Shown piece by piece: positions 44,693 through 55,029 of a DNA stretch of 64,000 bases (position 1 is its first letter; each line of letters begins with the position of its first letter). The stretch is from contig JAFZBE010000011.1 of assembly GCA_017561935.1 (NCBI GenBank), forward strand, positions 1 to 64,000, written 5' to 3'. This stretch comes from Bacteroidales bacterium (GTDB lineage: Bacteria > Bacteroidota > Bacteroidia > Bacteroidales > UBA3663). The notes under the pieces were generated by a model. The model was given only the letters and a program-made list of their open reading frames with translations. It did no database searches and was not told where the DNA came from. A program made the translations under genes and the position numbers.

Positions 44693-46999
44693 TTATAATC
44701 CCTTCGAGAACGCCTTCGCAAACACCTCCTTGGCTGTCTCGACAGGATCACCTTCAGCTTCTGCGCTGTAAGGCGTATGGTCAAGTGTCCAAGGCTCTTC
44801 GATGGTGTACCAGTTGATGGTCAGCGCAGGATTATCTTGACTGTTCTTGAGCCATGACGAATTGCCGACAGGCAGGACGGGCAGCTTGCCATCCAGCTCA
44901 TCCTGAAGCACCTGGAAATACTTCACCCAACGGGGATAGTAGAAATCCTTCAGGATGCCTTGCCATTCCTTGTGTGCATAGTCACGCAGTCCTCCTGTAT
45001 TGGCGCAATACTCATTACCCCATGTGGTGATCTGTACGCGTGCGTTCCATTCATATTGGATCATTTCTGCCTGGTTTGTTCCACGGCTCTTGGCCTGTTC
45101 GGTCCAATGTCCCACGCGGAATTCCGAACGTGTGCCGAGCAACTGGTCCTGCAATAACAACAGCTTGAGGAATTCATCGCTGTGATGTTTGAAGCTCTTC
45201 TTGTCGAAGCTCTTGAAGTCGGCTACTGCATAGTTATAGACGATGCGGGCGCGGTCGGCAATGGCTTGACGAACAAGATCGACAAGGTCGTACTCGAAGT
45301 TGTTGTTCCCCTTCAGCATGTCGGCCACTTTGAGCATACGCTGAGCGGCCTCTTGTGTAGTGGTGGGGTCATAATAGTTGGTCATCTTGCTCCAAGAAGA
45401 GGACTGGAAGCAGTCGAGCGAAGGACGTGAGCAGAAGATCGACTCGTGAGGCCCTTGCTGGTTGTTGCCTTCGGGACAATTATAGATGCCTTGTGCCAGA
45501 ATGTCCCAAACCTCATTGAGCACGGGTATTGCTTTTGCCTTTATGTCTTCGGCAGTTGGGCTGCCTTCTTCAAGACCATAGCGTGCCTTGACATAGCCCT
45601 TGAGCCATTCCTCCTTCGTGAACTTTTCAGGTCGCCACGGCAGTTCGCACATCAACTCGTACATCACGGGATTGGTCTCAGAACCCTCCATGGTGAGACC
45701 GATACCTACAAGGTGCTTGGCCTTTGGATGCGTCTTGGTGAGGTAGAAGTTGTTGAGCAGCTGGTCCATGCGTCCGTGCATGCCAACGTTGGCTCCGAAG
45801 TTCTCCAATAGACAGAAGCACCAGTCGTGCTGCTCGTAACCGTTCTCCTTGTACCAAAGGCTGGGCATGCCCCACATGGGACGACATTCGCTGAAAAGGT
45901 CGAGGAAGATGACGTCACCTGGCGTAATGGCTTCGAGCATCTCAGGGCGAGGATTCTCCGACCATCCCTGGCATACCCATTTCGCATTCGGGTTGGCTTT
46001 CTTCATCGCAGCATTTACCGCGCGGAAGCATGCCTTGAGGTCCAGGTCGGCGGGGAGGTTGGCTGCCTCGTGGAAAGGATCCATCGAATAGTAGTCGGCC
46101 TTGCCGAAGAGGCGAACGCTCTCGGCATAGAACATATCGGAGAACTGCTGGAAGCGAGGGTCGGTGGGCATGAGGATGCCGGGACGGGTGAAACCGTTCC
46201 AGAGCTGTACGTTCGAGATGGACGATTCGCCATTGTCCTTTTCATCGGCAGTTACTGCGGCTTGTTCCTGCATGAACTTGCTGGGCACCATGCCACTGTA
46301 ACCTGGCAGCACAGGATGGATATCGAGCTCCTTCATGCGGGCGATGATCTTCTTTTGCAAGGCTTCCTGTGCCACATACCACGATTCGGGATTGGGCCCG
46401 CCCCAACCTTCGAGGTTGTTCATCTCCCACCATGCGAGGAAACAGGGACCTGGGATGAAGTCATCGACATCCTTCTGCGTGTAGCCCATTTTGAGCATGA
46501 TATTGCGCCATACACATTCGACACCGACGGCAGCAAGTGGCATATTGATGCCATGCAGGGCCATCCAGTCGATCTCCTCCTGCCAACGATCCCAGTCCCA
46601 GAAAGGCATGGAGTAGGAGAAGGTGCAGTAGTTGAAGTCATAACGAAGGGTGAGGTCGGTCTCATGGCGCTCCTTTTGGGTTACCTTGGGCAGGGTGGCG
46701 GGCAGAGCAGCATGCATCTGATTCCAGGAAAGCTGGATGCCACAATAGTACTTCAGGTACCAGTTGATGCCCGAAGCTATGTTGACCCAAGTGTTGCCAC
46801 GCACCACGACCTTGCTTCCCTGCTGGTCAAGTTCGAAGAAATCGACATCAGACTTCTGCTTCTGGATGACGAATTTCTTCGACGCACCATTGTCGATGCG
46901 TTCGAGCAGCGACTGCACAGGGTTGGCAGCAAACAAAGCAGGTGCTGAAAGAAGTGTGGCAAGCAATAAGGCTATGACGATTCTTAGGTTGTGTTTCAT
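44693..46999 (-). CDS. GH89-family alpha-N-acetylglucosaminidase
   Basis: 768 residues with a signal peptide. Matches NAGLU/GH89 through WVNIASGINWYLKYYCGIQL, DFNYCTFSYSMPFWDWDRWQ, SMDPFHEAANLP (acid/base Glu) and GIGLTMEGSETNPVMYEL (nucleophile Glu). It removes terminal alpha-GlcNAc, as found on gastric mucin O-glycans and heparan fragments. It is the first gene of the operon that ends with the phosphatase, under the promoter at 47026-47057. Confidence 0.96.
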   Translation of the reverse strand: MKHNLRIVIALLLATLLSAPALFAANPVQSLLERIDNGASKKFVIQKQKSDVDFFELDQQGSKVVVRGNTWVNIASGINWYLKYYCGIQLSWNQMHAALPATLPKVTQKERHETDLTLRYDFNYCTFSYSMPFWDWDRWQEEIDWMALHGINMPLAAVGVECVWRNIMLKMGYTQKDVDDFIPGPCFLAWWEMNNLEGWGGPNPESWYVAQEALQKKIIARMKELDIHPVLPGYSGMVPSKFMQEQAAVTADEKDNGESSISNVQLWNGFTRPGILMPTDPRFQQFSDMFYAESVRLFGKADYYSMDPFHEAANLPADLDLKACFRAVNAAMKKANPNAKWVCQGWSENPRPEMLEAITPGDVIFLDLFSECRPMWGMPSLWYKENGYEQHDWCFCLLENFGANVGMHGRMDQLLNNFYLTKTHPKAKHLVGIGLTMEGSETNPVMYELMCELPWRPEKFTKEEWLKGYVKARYGLEEGSPTAEDIKAKAIPVLNEVWDILAQGIYNCPEGNNQQGPHESIFCSRPSLDCFQSSSWSKMTNYYDPTTTQEAAQRMLKVADMLKGNNNFEYDLVDLVRQAIADRARIVYNYAVADFKSFDKKSFKHHSDEFLKLLLLQDQLLGTRSEFRVGHWTEQAKSRGTNQAEMIQYEWNARVQITTWGNEYCANTGGLRDYAHKEWQGILKDFYYPRWVKYFQVLQDELDGKLPVLPVGNSSWLKNSQDNPALTINWYTIEEPWTLDHTPYSAEAEGDPVETAKEVFAKAFSKGL

Positions 47000-47025
47000 A
47001 ATGTTTCGTGTGTTGGTTACGGGGG

Positions 47026-47057
47026 CAAAGATACGAATTATTTACGAAATAGCCAAA
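47026..47057 (-). promoter_or_regulatory. Promoter of the GH89/GH92/GH28 operon
   Basis: Minus-strand TTTG (47054-47057), 20-bp spacer, TATCTTTG (47026-47033), 27 bp before the GH89 start. Confidence 0.82.
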
Positions 47058-47134
47058 TATTTTCCTCACAATTAATTCGCTAATTCGCAAATTCGAGATA
47101 AAAGACTAAGTACATGGTAAATGATTTGGGTTCA

Positions 47135-47905
47135 TCATTTCATGAGTTGTTCGAAAAGTTCAGGTTTGTCGAGGTTGATCATGTCAGCCCCTGTTTCGAT
47201 GGCAGTGCGGTAGTCATCAAGACTTTCGCCTTGTGCACCTACCATCACCTTGATGTCGTTCCTGTGGCAATAATTGAGGAAGTCGGGTGTGATCTTGTCG
47301 GCATGGATTTCGACAATCGAAGGATTGCATATGGTCTTCCAATATTCGATGCGTTCGATATCGGCTGCATTGACCTTGATTTTCATTTCGGGGGCGATTT
47401 GTACAAATTCGCGCAACATCTCTTCGCGACCAAACCAGAAGAACGACTTGTCGGCAAATCCTGTGCGTCGTACGAGGTCGGCCAGTTCCAGCAGGTTGCA
47501 GTCCTTGACATCGAAGAAGACGTTGGCGCGTCCCTTCAAGCCTTCGAGCATCGTCTCGATGGTGGGTACATGCAGCCCTTTGAAGCGCCTTTCGTCATAC
47601 CAGCTGCCTGCATCGAGTTTGTCGATGTATTCTGAAGTGCATTCACCGATTAATCCCGTTCCATTGGTCGTTCGGTCCAGCGTTTCATCATGCAGGTTAT
47701 ACATCACGCCATCCTTCGACACCCTGACATCCACCTCAATCCATGTGGCACCATGAGCCAGAGCGGAGTCAGCCGAGGGCAAGGTGTTCTCGGGAGCCAG
47801 GTCATTGGCACCACGATGCACCACCACTTCGATGGGATGCTGTGGGGAGCTGCATGAAGCCAGAAGAATGCCGGCCAACAGGATGAATAGAATCTTTTTC
47901 TTCAT
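47135..47905 (-). CDS. Glycerophosphodiester phosphodiesterase, lipoprotein
   Basis: 256 residues with a lipoprotein signal (FILLAGILLASC). GDPD catalytic blocks are intact: VVHRGANDLAPENT (H-R-G), WIEVDVRVSKDGV (E-x-D metal ligands) and NLHDETLDRTTNG (HD). It splits glycerophosphodiesters, or other phosphodiesters, in the periplasm or at the surface. It follows SusD after a hairpin and is probably part of that operon at lower level. Confidence 0.94.
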   Translation of the reverse strand: MKKKILFILLAGILLASCSSPQHPIEVVVHRGANDLAPENTLPSADSALAHGATWIEVDVRVSKDGVMYNLHDETLDRTTNGTGLIGECTSEYIDKLDAGSWYDERRFKGLHVPTIETMLEGLKGRANVFFDVKDCNLLELADLVRRTGFADKSFFWFGREEMLREFVQIAPEMKIKVNAADIERIEYWKTICNPSIVEIHADKITPDFLNYCHRNDIKVMVGAQGESLDDYRTAIETGADMINLDKPELFEQLMK

Positions 47906-47922
47906 AAAGATAAATAATAAGA

Positions 47923-47949
47923 GCGCCTCCAGCAGGAGGCTGGAGACGC
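47923..47949 (-). terminator. Hairpin between SusD and the glycerophosphodiesterase
   Basis: GCGCCTCCAGC (47923-47933) pairs with GCTGGAGACGC (47939-47949), one wobble pair. On the minus strand it is followed by T-rich sequence (TCTTATTATTTA). It may terminate most transcripts after SusC/SusD or protect their 3' end. Confidence 0.75.
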
Positions 47950-47975
47950 CCTATAATAAGGTTCTGAAATCGTGA

Positions 47976-49643
47976 TTAGTAGCCGGCATTCTGGCTCCAA
48001 CCTTCGTTCAAGTCAAGGTCGCCCTTAGCGATTGGGAAGATACGATGAGTCTTGTCGAAGTTGGCATTAGGATTGTTCTTGTAGTGGGGGAAGAACTCAT
48101 CCTCGTAATGACCGAAGCGAATCATATCGTTGCGACGCCAGAGCTCATCAAAGAACTCGCGACCACGCTCCATGTAGATATCATCGAGTGAAGGCTCACC
48201 TGAGATGGTAGGAGCACCTGCATAGCTGCGAATCTTGTTGAAGAGATCCTTGGCACCGCTCTGACCGCCGCGCACGAGAGCCTCTGCCTTGGTGAGCAGG
48301 ACGTCAGCATAACGGAAGATAGGTACGTCGTTCGACTGGTTACGTCCGTTCGAATAGTCGTTGTTGCAGAGGAACCACTTCATCGAGCGGTAGCCCTGTG
48401 ACCATCCGGTGAGGTCGTCGCCTACGTCAACTGCACCAAGGTCGCCAGTGACAGTGATGCTCTTGGTGAATACAAGAGGATTGCCGTCACGATCAAGTGC
48501 CTTCTCATTGGTGGGAAGCAAGGTGACAGGATCATAGATGTAAACCTGGCCAAGATTGCCATTGGCTTCGGAAGTGAAGTCTCCATTCGCATCGCAAAGG
48601 CCTGCAATCATCCAGTTGCGCTGGTCACCAGGCAGGTTGAAGCGATCGACACACTCTGGGGTGATGGTCATATAGGCACCGCCCGAGTTGTTGAGGAATT
48701 CGCCGAAGTAGCTAACGGCCATCTTCTTCACATCCTTATAGACATGTGAACGTCCCCACTGCATGCCCTGAGCTTCCTGGGTGTCGTATGCAGCAGCATA
48801 GATAAAGTCCTTGATGGTGCCAGCCTCTACGCGCTCGGTGTTATCCCAGTTGAACTTGAAACGATAGGGATCGGGTCCGAGGTCAAACTTGTTTGAGCTG
48901 ATGATCTCGTCGCAAACCTTGATGCAGTCGGCAAGTTTGGGATTGTTGTAAGCAGAAGCCTCGTAGTTTTGCACACCACCCTCGGCGGTATATACAGGCC
49001 AGTTGATGTAGAGCTTGGCCAGCAGAGCCAAAGCCATGTACTTGCTGGGCTTGCCATAGTTGCTTCCTGTGGTCTCGGTGGGCAGCTGGTCCTTAACGGC
49101 AAGCAGCTCGCTCTCGATCCACTTGGCAACCTCGGCACGTGGTACGCGGTCGTTGGTGTCGAATCCCATCTCACGGCAATATTCCATGTCAGCCAGTGGA
49201 GCATCGCCCCAGTTCTCCATGATGATGAAGGTGAAGAAGGCACGCATGGCACGAGCGCCATTTCTTGCCCAATCGGGGTATCCGGAGTTAACAACGTCGG
49301 TAGCAAGAACGTTGGCAGTGCCGAGTGTGTTCATCCAATCGACAGTAGCATCCTCTGCGGTCTGATTATGGTAGGATGGATGGGCGTAAGCATAACCATC
49401 AACCCAGTTGCCACTATAAGCCAGAGAGGTGTATTCGTCGCTGGTCAGGGTCATAGCCTCCATGTAGCGGCGACCCAGAGGTCCACGGAACTTGGTATAG
49501 ATGTTGGCCATCTCACCTTCCACAGCTTCGTCGGTGGTAGGTTTGCTGGTGTACTGTGACACGATATCAACATCCAAATCCGTGCAGCTGGCAAGTGCAA
49601 GCGCAAGAACGCCAGCAGAAAGAATCAATTTATTTGTTTTCAT
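47976..49643 (-). CDS. SusD/RagB-family outer-membrane lipoprotein
   Basis: 555 residues from ATG at 49641-49643, giving MKTNKLILSAGVLALALASC (Cys20); the earlier ATG at 49682 lies inside SusC and spoils the signal. SusD features: FFTFIIMENWGDAPL, PIFRYADVLLTKAEALVRGG and the ending DLDLNEGWSQNAGY. It partners the SusC encoded 16 bp upstream. The ligand is unknown; the neighbouring GH89/GH92 operon suggests host-type or yeast-type glycans. Confidence 0.95.
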   Translation of the reverse strand: MKTNKLILSAGVLALALASCTDLDVDIVSQYTSKPTTDEAVEGEMANIYTKFRGPLGRRYMEAMTLTSDEYTSLAYSGNWVDGYAYAHPSYHNQTAEDATVDWMNTLGTANVLATDVVNSGYPDWARNGARAMRAFFTFIIMENWGDAPLADMEYCREMGFDTNDRVPRAEVAKWIESELLAVKDQLPTETTGSNYGKPSKYMALALLAKLYINWPVYTAEGGVQNYEASAYNNPKLADCIKVCDEIISSNKFDLGPDPYRFKFNWDNTERVEAGTIKDFIYAAAYDTQEAQGMQWGRSHVYKDVKKMAVSYFGEFLNNSGGAYMTITPECVDRFNLPGDQRNWMIAGLCDANGDFTSEANGNLGQVYIYDPVTLLPTNEKALDRDGNPLVFTKSITVTGDLGAVDVGDDLTGWSQGYRSMKWFLCNNDYSNGRNQSNDVPIFRYADVLLTKAEALVRGGQSGAKDLFNKIRSYAGAPTISGEPSLDDIYMERGREFFDELWRRNDMIRFGHYEDEFFPHYKNNPNANFDKTHRIFPIAKGDLDLNEGWSQNAGY

Positions 49644-49659
49644 ATACGCGGAGACAATT

Positions 49660-52600
49660 TTAGAAGTTAATCTTAACACCAATCATAGTAGTGCGGGTAT
49701 GAGGATAAACCTTCCAGCGATAGTCAACACCAGGATCGATGCCACCCAGGTTAACCTCAGGATCGAGGCCCTTGTAGTCGGTGATGGTGAATACGTTGTT
49801 CATGGTTGCATAGAGCTGCACATTCTGGAGCCAACCGTTGAAGTTCTTGAAGGTGTAGCCAACAGAGAGGCTCTGCAGACGGATGTAGCTGCCATCCTCG
49901 AGGAATTTGTCCGAAGGAATGTTCGAACCGGTATCCTTGAGGTCACGCTCATAGATGAACTCCTTGAGGACGTTCTTGCCACCGGCGAAGAAGTCAGGAG
50001 AGGTATAGTGAGCACGGAGGCCGTTGTAAACATCGTTGCCGAAAACGCCGGTGAGGAACATCGTGGCATTCCAGTTCTTGTAGTTGATAGTGTTGTTCCA
50101 GCCGACGGTCAGCTTGGGCTGTGCACAGCCGGTGATGGTGCGGTCCTTGAAGCCAGGATCACGGGTGGTTCCGCCATCGCGTTCGCCATTCTCGTTGCGG
50201 GTGTAGTAAACCGATACACCTTCACTGTCAACACCAGCCCACTCGTAGGTGTAGAAGGTGCCGAGAGGCTCGCCTTCCATAACACGCTGGGTCCAACCGT
50301 TGGCTGATACACCTGCTACCATGGGTTCGCCCTGTGAGAAGGTTGAGGTTTTGTAATATTCGTTCGAGAGTTTGTCAACCGTGTTGCTGTTGTGCGAAAG
50401 GTTGAGGGTGGTATTCCAAGTGAAGTTCTTGGTCTGAACGGGGATAGCCGAGAGTGAGAACTCGATGCCCTTGTTGGTGATCTCGCCTACGTTGGCATCA
50501 ATCTCGGTTTTGGTTGATACGTAAGCTGATACGGGATAGTTCCAGATCAAGTCAGTGGTCTTCTTGATATAGTACTCGATGCTGCCTGACAGACGGCCCT
50601 TGAGCAGACCATAGTCGAGGCCGACATTGAACATTCCTGTTGATTCCCACTTGAGGTCCGGGTTGTCGAGCTTGGTCATCTCAAGCTTCACATAACCATT
50701 CTCGCGCTCGCCTGTTGAACCGTATGTATAATAGGCAGTGTAAGCGTCGAAGCCCATGGCGTTACCAGAGATACCATAACCCATACGGAGCTTCAAGTTG
50801 TCGAAGAGCGACTGGTTCTTCATGAAGGCTTCTTCAGTAAGGTTCCAGGCTACAGATACCGATGGGAAAGTACCCCACTGATGATCTTTGCCGAATACCG
50901 ACGAACCATCACGACGAATGGTGGCCTGCAGCATATATCTGCTGTTGAACGAATAGCTGGCACGACCGTAGAACGAGATGTTGCGAACAGTCTGTACATT
51001 GCCACTCTCAAGCCAATTGAGGCCGTTCTTCATTTCACCTGCATAGGTGAGGTTGTTCCATCCGATGATATCATCATAGAAGCTGTTGACACGTACGCCG
51101 AAGCCGTCATTGTTGATGTTCTCCTCCCAAGTATAACCTACCATCAAGCCAACCTTGTGAACGCCGAAGGTGGCATCGTAGTTGCCGTAGGTCTCGAAGG
51201 TCTGGCTCTTGCCGAAGTAAGTGCTGCGGTTTGCTACACCATTGAAATCGGGGCTGACAAGACCGTTCTTGTTGATGATCTGGGTGTGGTGAGAATCGTA
51301 GGCACTATAGGTGCGCTGGAATGTGCTGAACGAATAGTTGGCATTCCAGGTCAGGCCCTCCATGATGTTGAGGGTTGCCTTGCCAATGAACTGCAGACGC
51401 TTCCATTCGGTCTGGGACTTATCCTCATTGATAAGTGACAGTGGGTTGTAGTTGTTCGAACCATCACCATGCGACCAGTCACCGTCAGCCTGCTTGATGG
51501 GCAGGGTGGGGTTGAAATAGTTCATGGCATCGAGTACCGAAGCACCTTCATCGCCCATCGGAACACCTACATTCTTGCCGAACATGCCATTCACACCGGT
51601 CGAGAGTTCCAACCTGTCCTTGAGGACCTTGGTGGAGAGCAGGGTGCGGACGTTGGCACGGTCGTTCTTCGAACCGATAACCACACCTTCGCGCTTAGCA
51701 AGGTTCATCGAAGCCATGTAAGTGGTCTTTGCCGAACCACCGTTGATTGCGATGTTGTGGTTGTGGCTAAATGCAGTACGAAGCACTTCGCTCTGCCAGT
51801 CGGTATCTGCACCGCCGTCATACATATAAGAATAACCGGAGTCAGCCGATTTCTTGCGGCTCACGTAGTCGCGGATGTCAGAAGCAGAGGCCATATCGAG
51901 GGTGTTGAGCGCCTGGTCAAATGCAACGTAGCCTGAGTATGTAACGTTTACGCGCTCCTGGTCCTTCTTGCCCTTCTTGGTAGTAACAATAATCACACCG
52001 TTGGCAGCCTTCGAACCATAGATGGCGGTAGCGGTAGCGTCGCGGAGCACGTCGATGCTCTCGATGTCGTCAGGAGCAACCATCGAAATATCGACACCGG
52101 GGATACCGTCGATTACATAGTAAGGAGACATGGCGCCTGAACGGAGAGAAGATGCACCACGGAGGGTCATGCTTGGAGAACCGTTGGGGTCACCTGTAGT
52201 GGTAACAACGAGGCCGGGAACCTTGCCCTGCAGCATCGAGGCTGCGTCGGAGAATACGCCGGTGTTAAGGTCTTTGGCCTTCACTGTGGTGATGGACGAA
52301 GTCAGGTCCTTGCGCTGCATCGAACCGTAGCCGATAACTACTACGTCTTCGAGGAGCTCGGAATCCTCTTCCATTGTAATGTTGAGAGTGGTGCCAGAAA
52401 CAACGGCCTCAATGGTGCGGTAACCAATGAATGAGAAGACAAGAGTCTGACCTTTTGCCACATTGAGGGAGTAGTCTCCATCAATGTCTGTCAGTGTGCC
52501 ATTGGTGGTGCCTTTCTCAACAATGTTCACACCTGCCAAAGGCTCGCCTAAATTATCCAGCACGGTACCTTTGACCTGCTGGGTCTGGGCAAAAGCCAAC

Positions 52601-52668
52601 GAGCAGCTAAAGAGGGCAACAGCACAAGCCATTGTCGCTCTCATAGGAATGCTTTGAACGATTGACAT
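49660..52668 (-). CDS. SusC/RagA-family TonB-dependent transporter
   Basis: 1002 residues. Signal peptide (MRATMACAVALFSCSLAFAQ; an ATG at residue 9 is an alternative start), then a carboxypeptidase-regulatory-like domain (VKGTVLDNLGEPLAGVNIVE), plug with DVVVIGYGSMQRKDLTSSI, SPYYVIDGIPG and the SusC hallmark NGVIIVTTKKG, then a barrel ending VGVKINF. Imports glycans captured by its SusD. Confidence 0.96.
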   Translation of the reverse strand: MSIVQSIPMRATMACAVALFSCSLAFAQTQQVKGTVLDNLGEPLAGVNIVEKGTTNGTLTDIDGDYSLNVAKGQTLVFSFIGYRTIEAVVSGTTLNITMEEDSELLEDVVVIGYGSMQRKDLTSSITTVKAKDLNTGVFSDAASMLQGKVPGLVVTTTGDPNGSPSMTLRGASSLRSGAMSPYYVIDGIPGVDISMVAPDDIESIDVLRDATATAIYGSKAANGVIIVTTKKGKKDQERVNVTYSGYVAFDQALNTLDMASASDIRDYVSRKKSADSGYSYMYDGGADTDWQSEVLRTAFSHNHNIAINGGSAKTTYMASMNLAKREGVVIGSKNDRANVRTLLSTKVLKDRLELSTGVNGMFGKNVGVPMGDEGASVLDAMNYFNPTLPIKQADGDWSHGDGSNNYNPLSLINEDKSQTEWKRLQFIGKATLNIMEGLTWNANYSFSTFQRTYSAYDSHHTQIINKNGLVSPDFNGVANRSTYFGKSQTFETYGNYDATFGVHKVGLMVGYTWEENINNDGFGVRVNSFYDDIIGWNNLTYAGEMKNGLNWLESGNVQTVRNISFYGRASYSFNSRYMLQATIRRDGSSVFGKDHQWGTFPSVSVAWNLTEEAFMKNQSLFDNLKLRMGYGISGNAMGFDAYTAYYTYGSTGERENGYVKLEMTKLDNPDLKWESTGMFNVGLDYGLLKGRLSGSIEYYIKKTTDLIWNYPVSAYVSTKTEIDANVGEITNKGIEFSLSAIPVQTKNFTWNTTLNLSHNSNTVDKLSNEYYKTSTFSQGEPMVAGVSANGWTQRVMEGEPLGTFYTYEWAGVDSEGVSVYYTRNENGERDGGTTRDPGFKDRTITGCAQPKLTVGWNNTINYKNWNATMFLTGVFGNDVYNGLRAHYTSPDFFAGGKNVLKEFIYERDLKDTGSNIPSDKFLEDGSYIRLQSLSVGYTFKNFNGWLQNVQLYATMNNVFTITDYKGLDPEVNLGGIDPGVDYRWKVYPHTRTTMIGVKINF

Positions 52669-52791
52669 AGAAATGATTTAGTTTGTGTTGATAATAATTA
52701 GTAGTATGTTATTTGTGTAGTGTGTAGTTACACATTGACCTACTCGTAGTATGTGTTAGAATTATAATATGTATAAGTCTAAAATCGACCG

Positions 52792-52822
52792 CAAATTTAT
52801 TGATTTTTTTTGACATAAACAA
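52792..52822 (-). promoter_or_regulatory. Promoter of the second SusC/SusD operon
   Basis: Minus-strand TTG (52820-52822), 20-bp spacer, TAAATTTG (52792-52799). The leader to the SusC start is about 115 nt, long enough for regulation. Confidence 0.65.
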
Positions 52823-52825
52823 GAG

Positions 52826-52868
52826 AAACGCCCCAAAACATGTCGAAGAACATATTTTTCGGGCGTTT
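52826..52868 (-). terminator. Terminator of the lactonase-like gene
   Basis: AAACGCCC (52826-52833) pairs with GGGCGTTT (52861-52868), with T-rich sequence after it on the minus strand. It lies about 60 bp after the stop at 52928 and just before the SusC promoter. Confidence 0.65.
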
Positions 52869-52927
52869 TTAACAATTCAATTCTTAAAAAATCCTATTTC
52901 AAAAGAATTATTGGCTATTATAGATGG

Positions 52928-54082
52928 TTAGTAAAACTGTACGCAAGTAGGTCTTGACATTTCGATGAAGTGTCCTGTATCGGCCAATAGACCGGTCTCC
53001 TTGTCGCGACGGAAAATCTGTACCTTGTTACTGTCACGACAGGCGCAGAGCAGAAATTCTCCGTTTGGAGTGATGCCGAAGTTGCGGGGATGGATGCCTG
53101 TCGGTTGGAATCCAACTTTGGTCAAGGTGCCGTCCTCAGGATTGACCTTCCAAATCGTGATACCGTCGCCTTCGAGTCGGTGAGAGGCATAGACGAATTG
53201 GCCGTCGGGCGAAACGTGTACATCGGCGCTTCCACCGGCATTGAGTGTGTCTGCTTGGAGAGTCTGAATCACGCGCAGTTGCTCATTCTCATAATTCAGT
53301 ACGAAGAGTTGTCCTGAAAGTTCGCTCAGGAGATATGCGTTCTTGTGATTGGGCGACCAGGCAAGGTGACGTGGACCTGCACCTGGATCGACTGCGACGT
53401 TGTAGGTTTCGCCGACGGGTGTCATCGGCTGATCCCCTTCGCTGAGGATGGGCAGTGAGTCGGTGGCTGCCCTTTCGCGCATCTTGAAGACGTGGATCTG
53501 GTCCATGCCAAGGTCGTTTGCCAAAAGATATTTGCCATCGGGCGTGAAGTTGACAGCATGGATGTAGGGATGGTCCTGACGCTCTGGGTTAACGCTGTGA
53601 CCCGTGAACTTCAGGACGAAATCGCTGCCCAACGAGCCGTCTTTGCGAATGGGGAACTCTGTGACGCAACCACTCCCATAGCTTGAGGTGAATAGTGTGC
53701 GTTCATCTGGGCTGAGGATAATGTTGCAGGCAGCACCCGCATGATTACTTTGGCTGCTGAGTCTAAGGATTTCAGGTTTGTCGGGATCCAGAATGAAGGC
53801 ATTGGCCGAACTGCTCTCCGGGTCATCTTCTTCGCCGACGGCATAAAAGTGACGGCCGTCGCGAGCCACCCAAACGAAAGAAGGGTTGGCCAACCCTTTG
53901 TAACCGGTCAGATAAGTGTAGTCACCAGTGTGCTGGTCGAAACGATAGACGCGGATTCCTTCCTCGTCCTGATTGCAATAGCTGCCGAGCCAAAGCAGGA
54001 TGTTGTCGGCTTCTTTTTGCTTGTTGCAAGCGGTAAGGCACAGCATCATGATGCCAAGTGCCATAATAAAAAAGCGATTCAT
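52928..54082 (-). CDS. Lactonase-family seven-bladed beta-propeller lipoprotein
   Basis: 384 residues with a lipoprotein signal (GIMMLCLTAC). Repeated propeller blades (NPSFVWVARDGRHFYAVGEE, HPYIHAVNFTPDGKYLLAND, GPRHLAWSPNHKNAYLLSEL, DVHVSPDGQFVYASHR) match the 6-phosphogluconolactonase/muconate-type lactonase family (PF10282). An exported copy is unlikely to serve the pentose phosphate pathway; it may open sugar lactones outside the cytoplasm. Own promoter. Confidence 0.88.
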   Translation of the reverse strand: MNRFFIMALGIMMLCLTACNKQKEADNILLWLGSYCNQDEEGIRVYRFDQHTGDYTYLTGYKGLANPSFVWVARDGRHFYAVGEEDDPESSSANAFILDPDKPEILRLSSQSNHAGAACNIILSPDERTLFTSSYGSGCVTEFPIRKDGSLGSDFVLKFTGHSVNPERQDHPYIHAVNFTPDGKYLLANDLGMDQIHVFKMRERAATDSLPILSEGDQPMTPVGETYNVAVDPGAGPRHLAWSPNHKNAYLLSELSGQLFVLNYENEQLRVIQTLQADTLNAGGSADVHVSPDGQFVYASHRLEGDGITIWKVNPEDGTLTKVGFQPTGIHPRNFGITPNGEFLLCACRDSNKVQIFRRDKETGLLADTGHFIEMSRPTCVQFY

Positions 54083-54115
54083 TTAAAAATAATTTTTTGT
54101 TCTGTCTGAGTTTTG

Positions 54116-54146
54116 CAAAGGTATTGTTTTTCTTCAAAAACACCAA
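54116..54146 (-). promoter_or_regulatory. Promoter of the lactonase-like gene
   Basis: Minus-strand TTG (54144-54146), 20-bp spacer, TACCTTTG followed by CA (54116-54123), 33 bp before the start. Confidence 0.7.
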
Positions 54147-54172
54147 TATAATTGAAGAAAACAGTGAGTTTT

Positions 54173-54204
54173 TTTGGAAAATTGCAAAAAAAATGACATC
54201 TTTG
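54173..54204 (+). promoter_or_regulatory. Promoter of the metallophosphoesterase gene
   Basis: TTTG (54173-54176), 20-bp spacer, CATCTTTG followed by CG (54197-54204), 26 bp before the ATG at 54231. Confidence 0.65.
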
Positions 54205-54230
54205 CGCAGTTTTTCGCGTATTATTACAAA

Positions 54231-55029
54231 ATGATGAGACATTTCAAGCAATTCTTTTTCATCAATATCGCTCTTATTGCAGGGTTCTTATTATCTGCAT
54301 GTCAAAGTGTTTTCGACGTGCATCCCTACGATATGAACTTACACGGAGAGCACAATATCAATGCTAACCAGATTGCTCGTATTCGCCAGTTATACGACAC
54401 CCGAGATACGCTGCGTATCGCCTTTATCAGCGATACGCACCAATGGTACACCCAGACCAAAGCAGAGATAGCCGATATCAATGGTCGTTCAAACATTGAT
54501 TTCGTGGTACACTGCGGCGATGTGACCGATACGGGAACAACCAATGAGTTTCGAATGTTCCGTAATATACTTCGCGAGTTAAAAGTGCCATACGTTGTGT
54601 TGCTTGGCAATCATGATTTTTTAGGCACGGGCGATCAGACCTACGAATGGATGTTCGGCCCCAAGAACTTCAGTTTTATCGTCAGCCGCATCAAGTTCCT
54701 ATGTCTCGACACCAATGCGATGGAGTATGACCGCGTAGCTCCCGTTCCAGACTTCGATTATATGGAACAACAGGTCACAGCTGATTCAGCCGACTTCGAT
54801 CGAACCATCATCATCATGCACGCTGCTCCCTATAGCGACGAGTTCAACAACAACGTCTCCCGTGTATTCAATTATTACACGCTTCAGTTCCCTGGATTGA
54901 TGTGCTGCATCTATGGGCATGACCACGTCGAAATCACACATAGGATTTACGAAGATGGACCTATGTACCACAGCATCGACTGCGCCCAGCACCGCAACTA
55001 TAAGATATTCACCATTACACCCGACGGCT

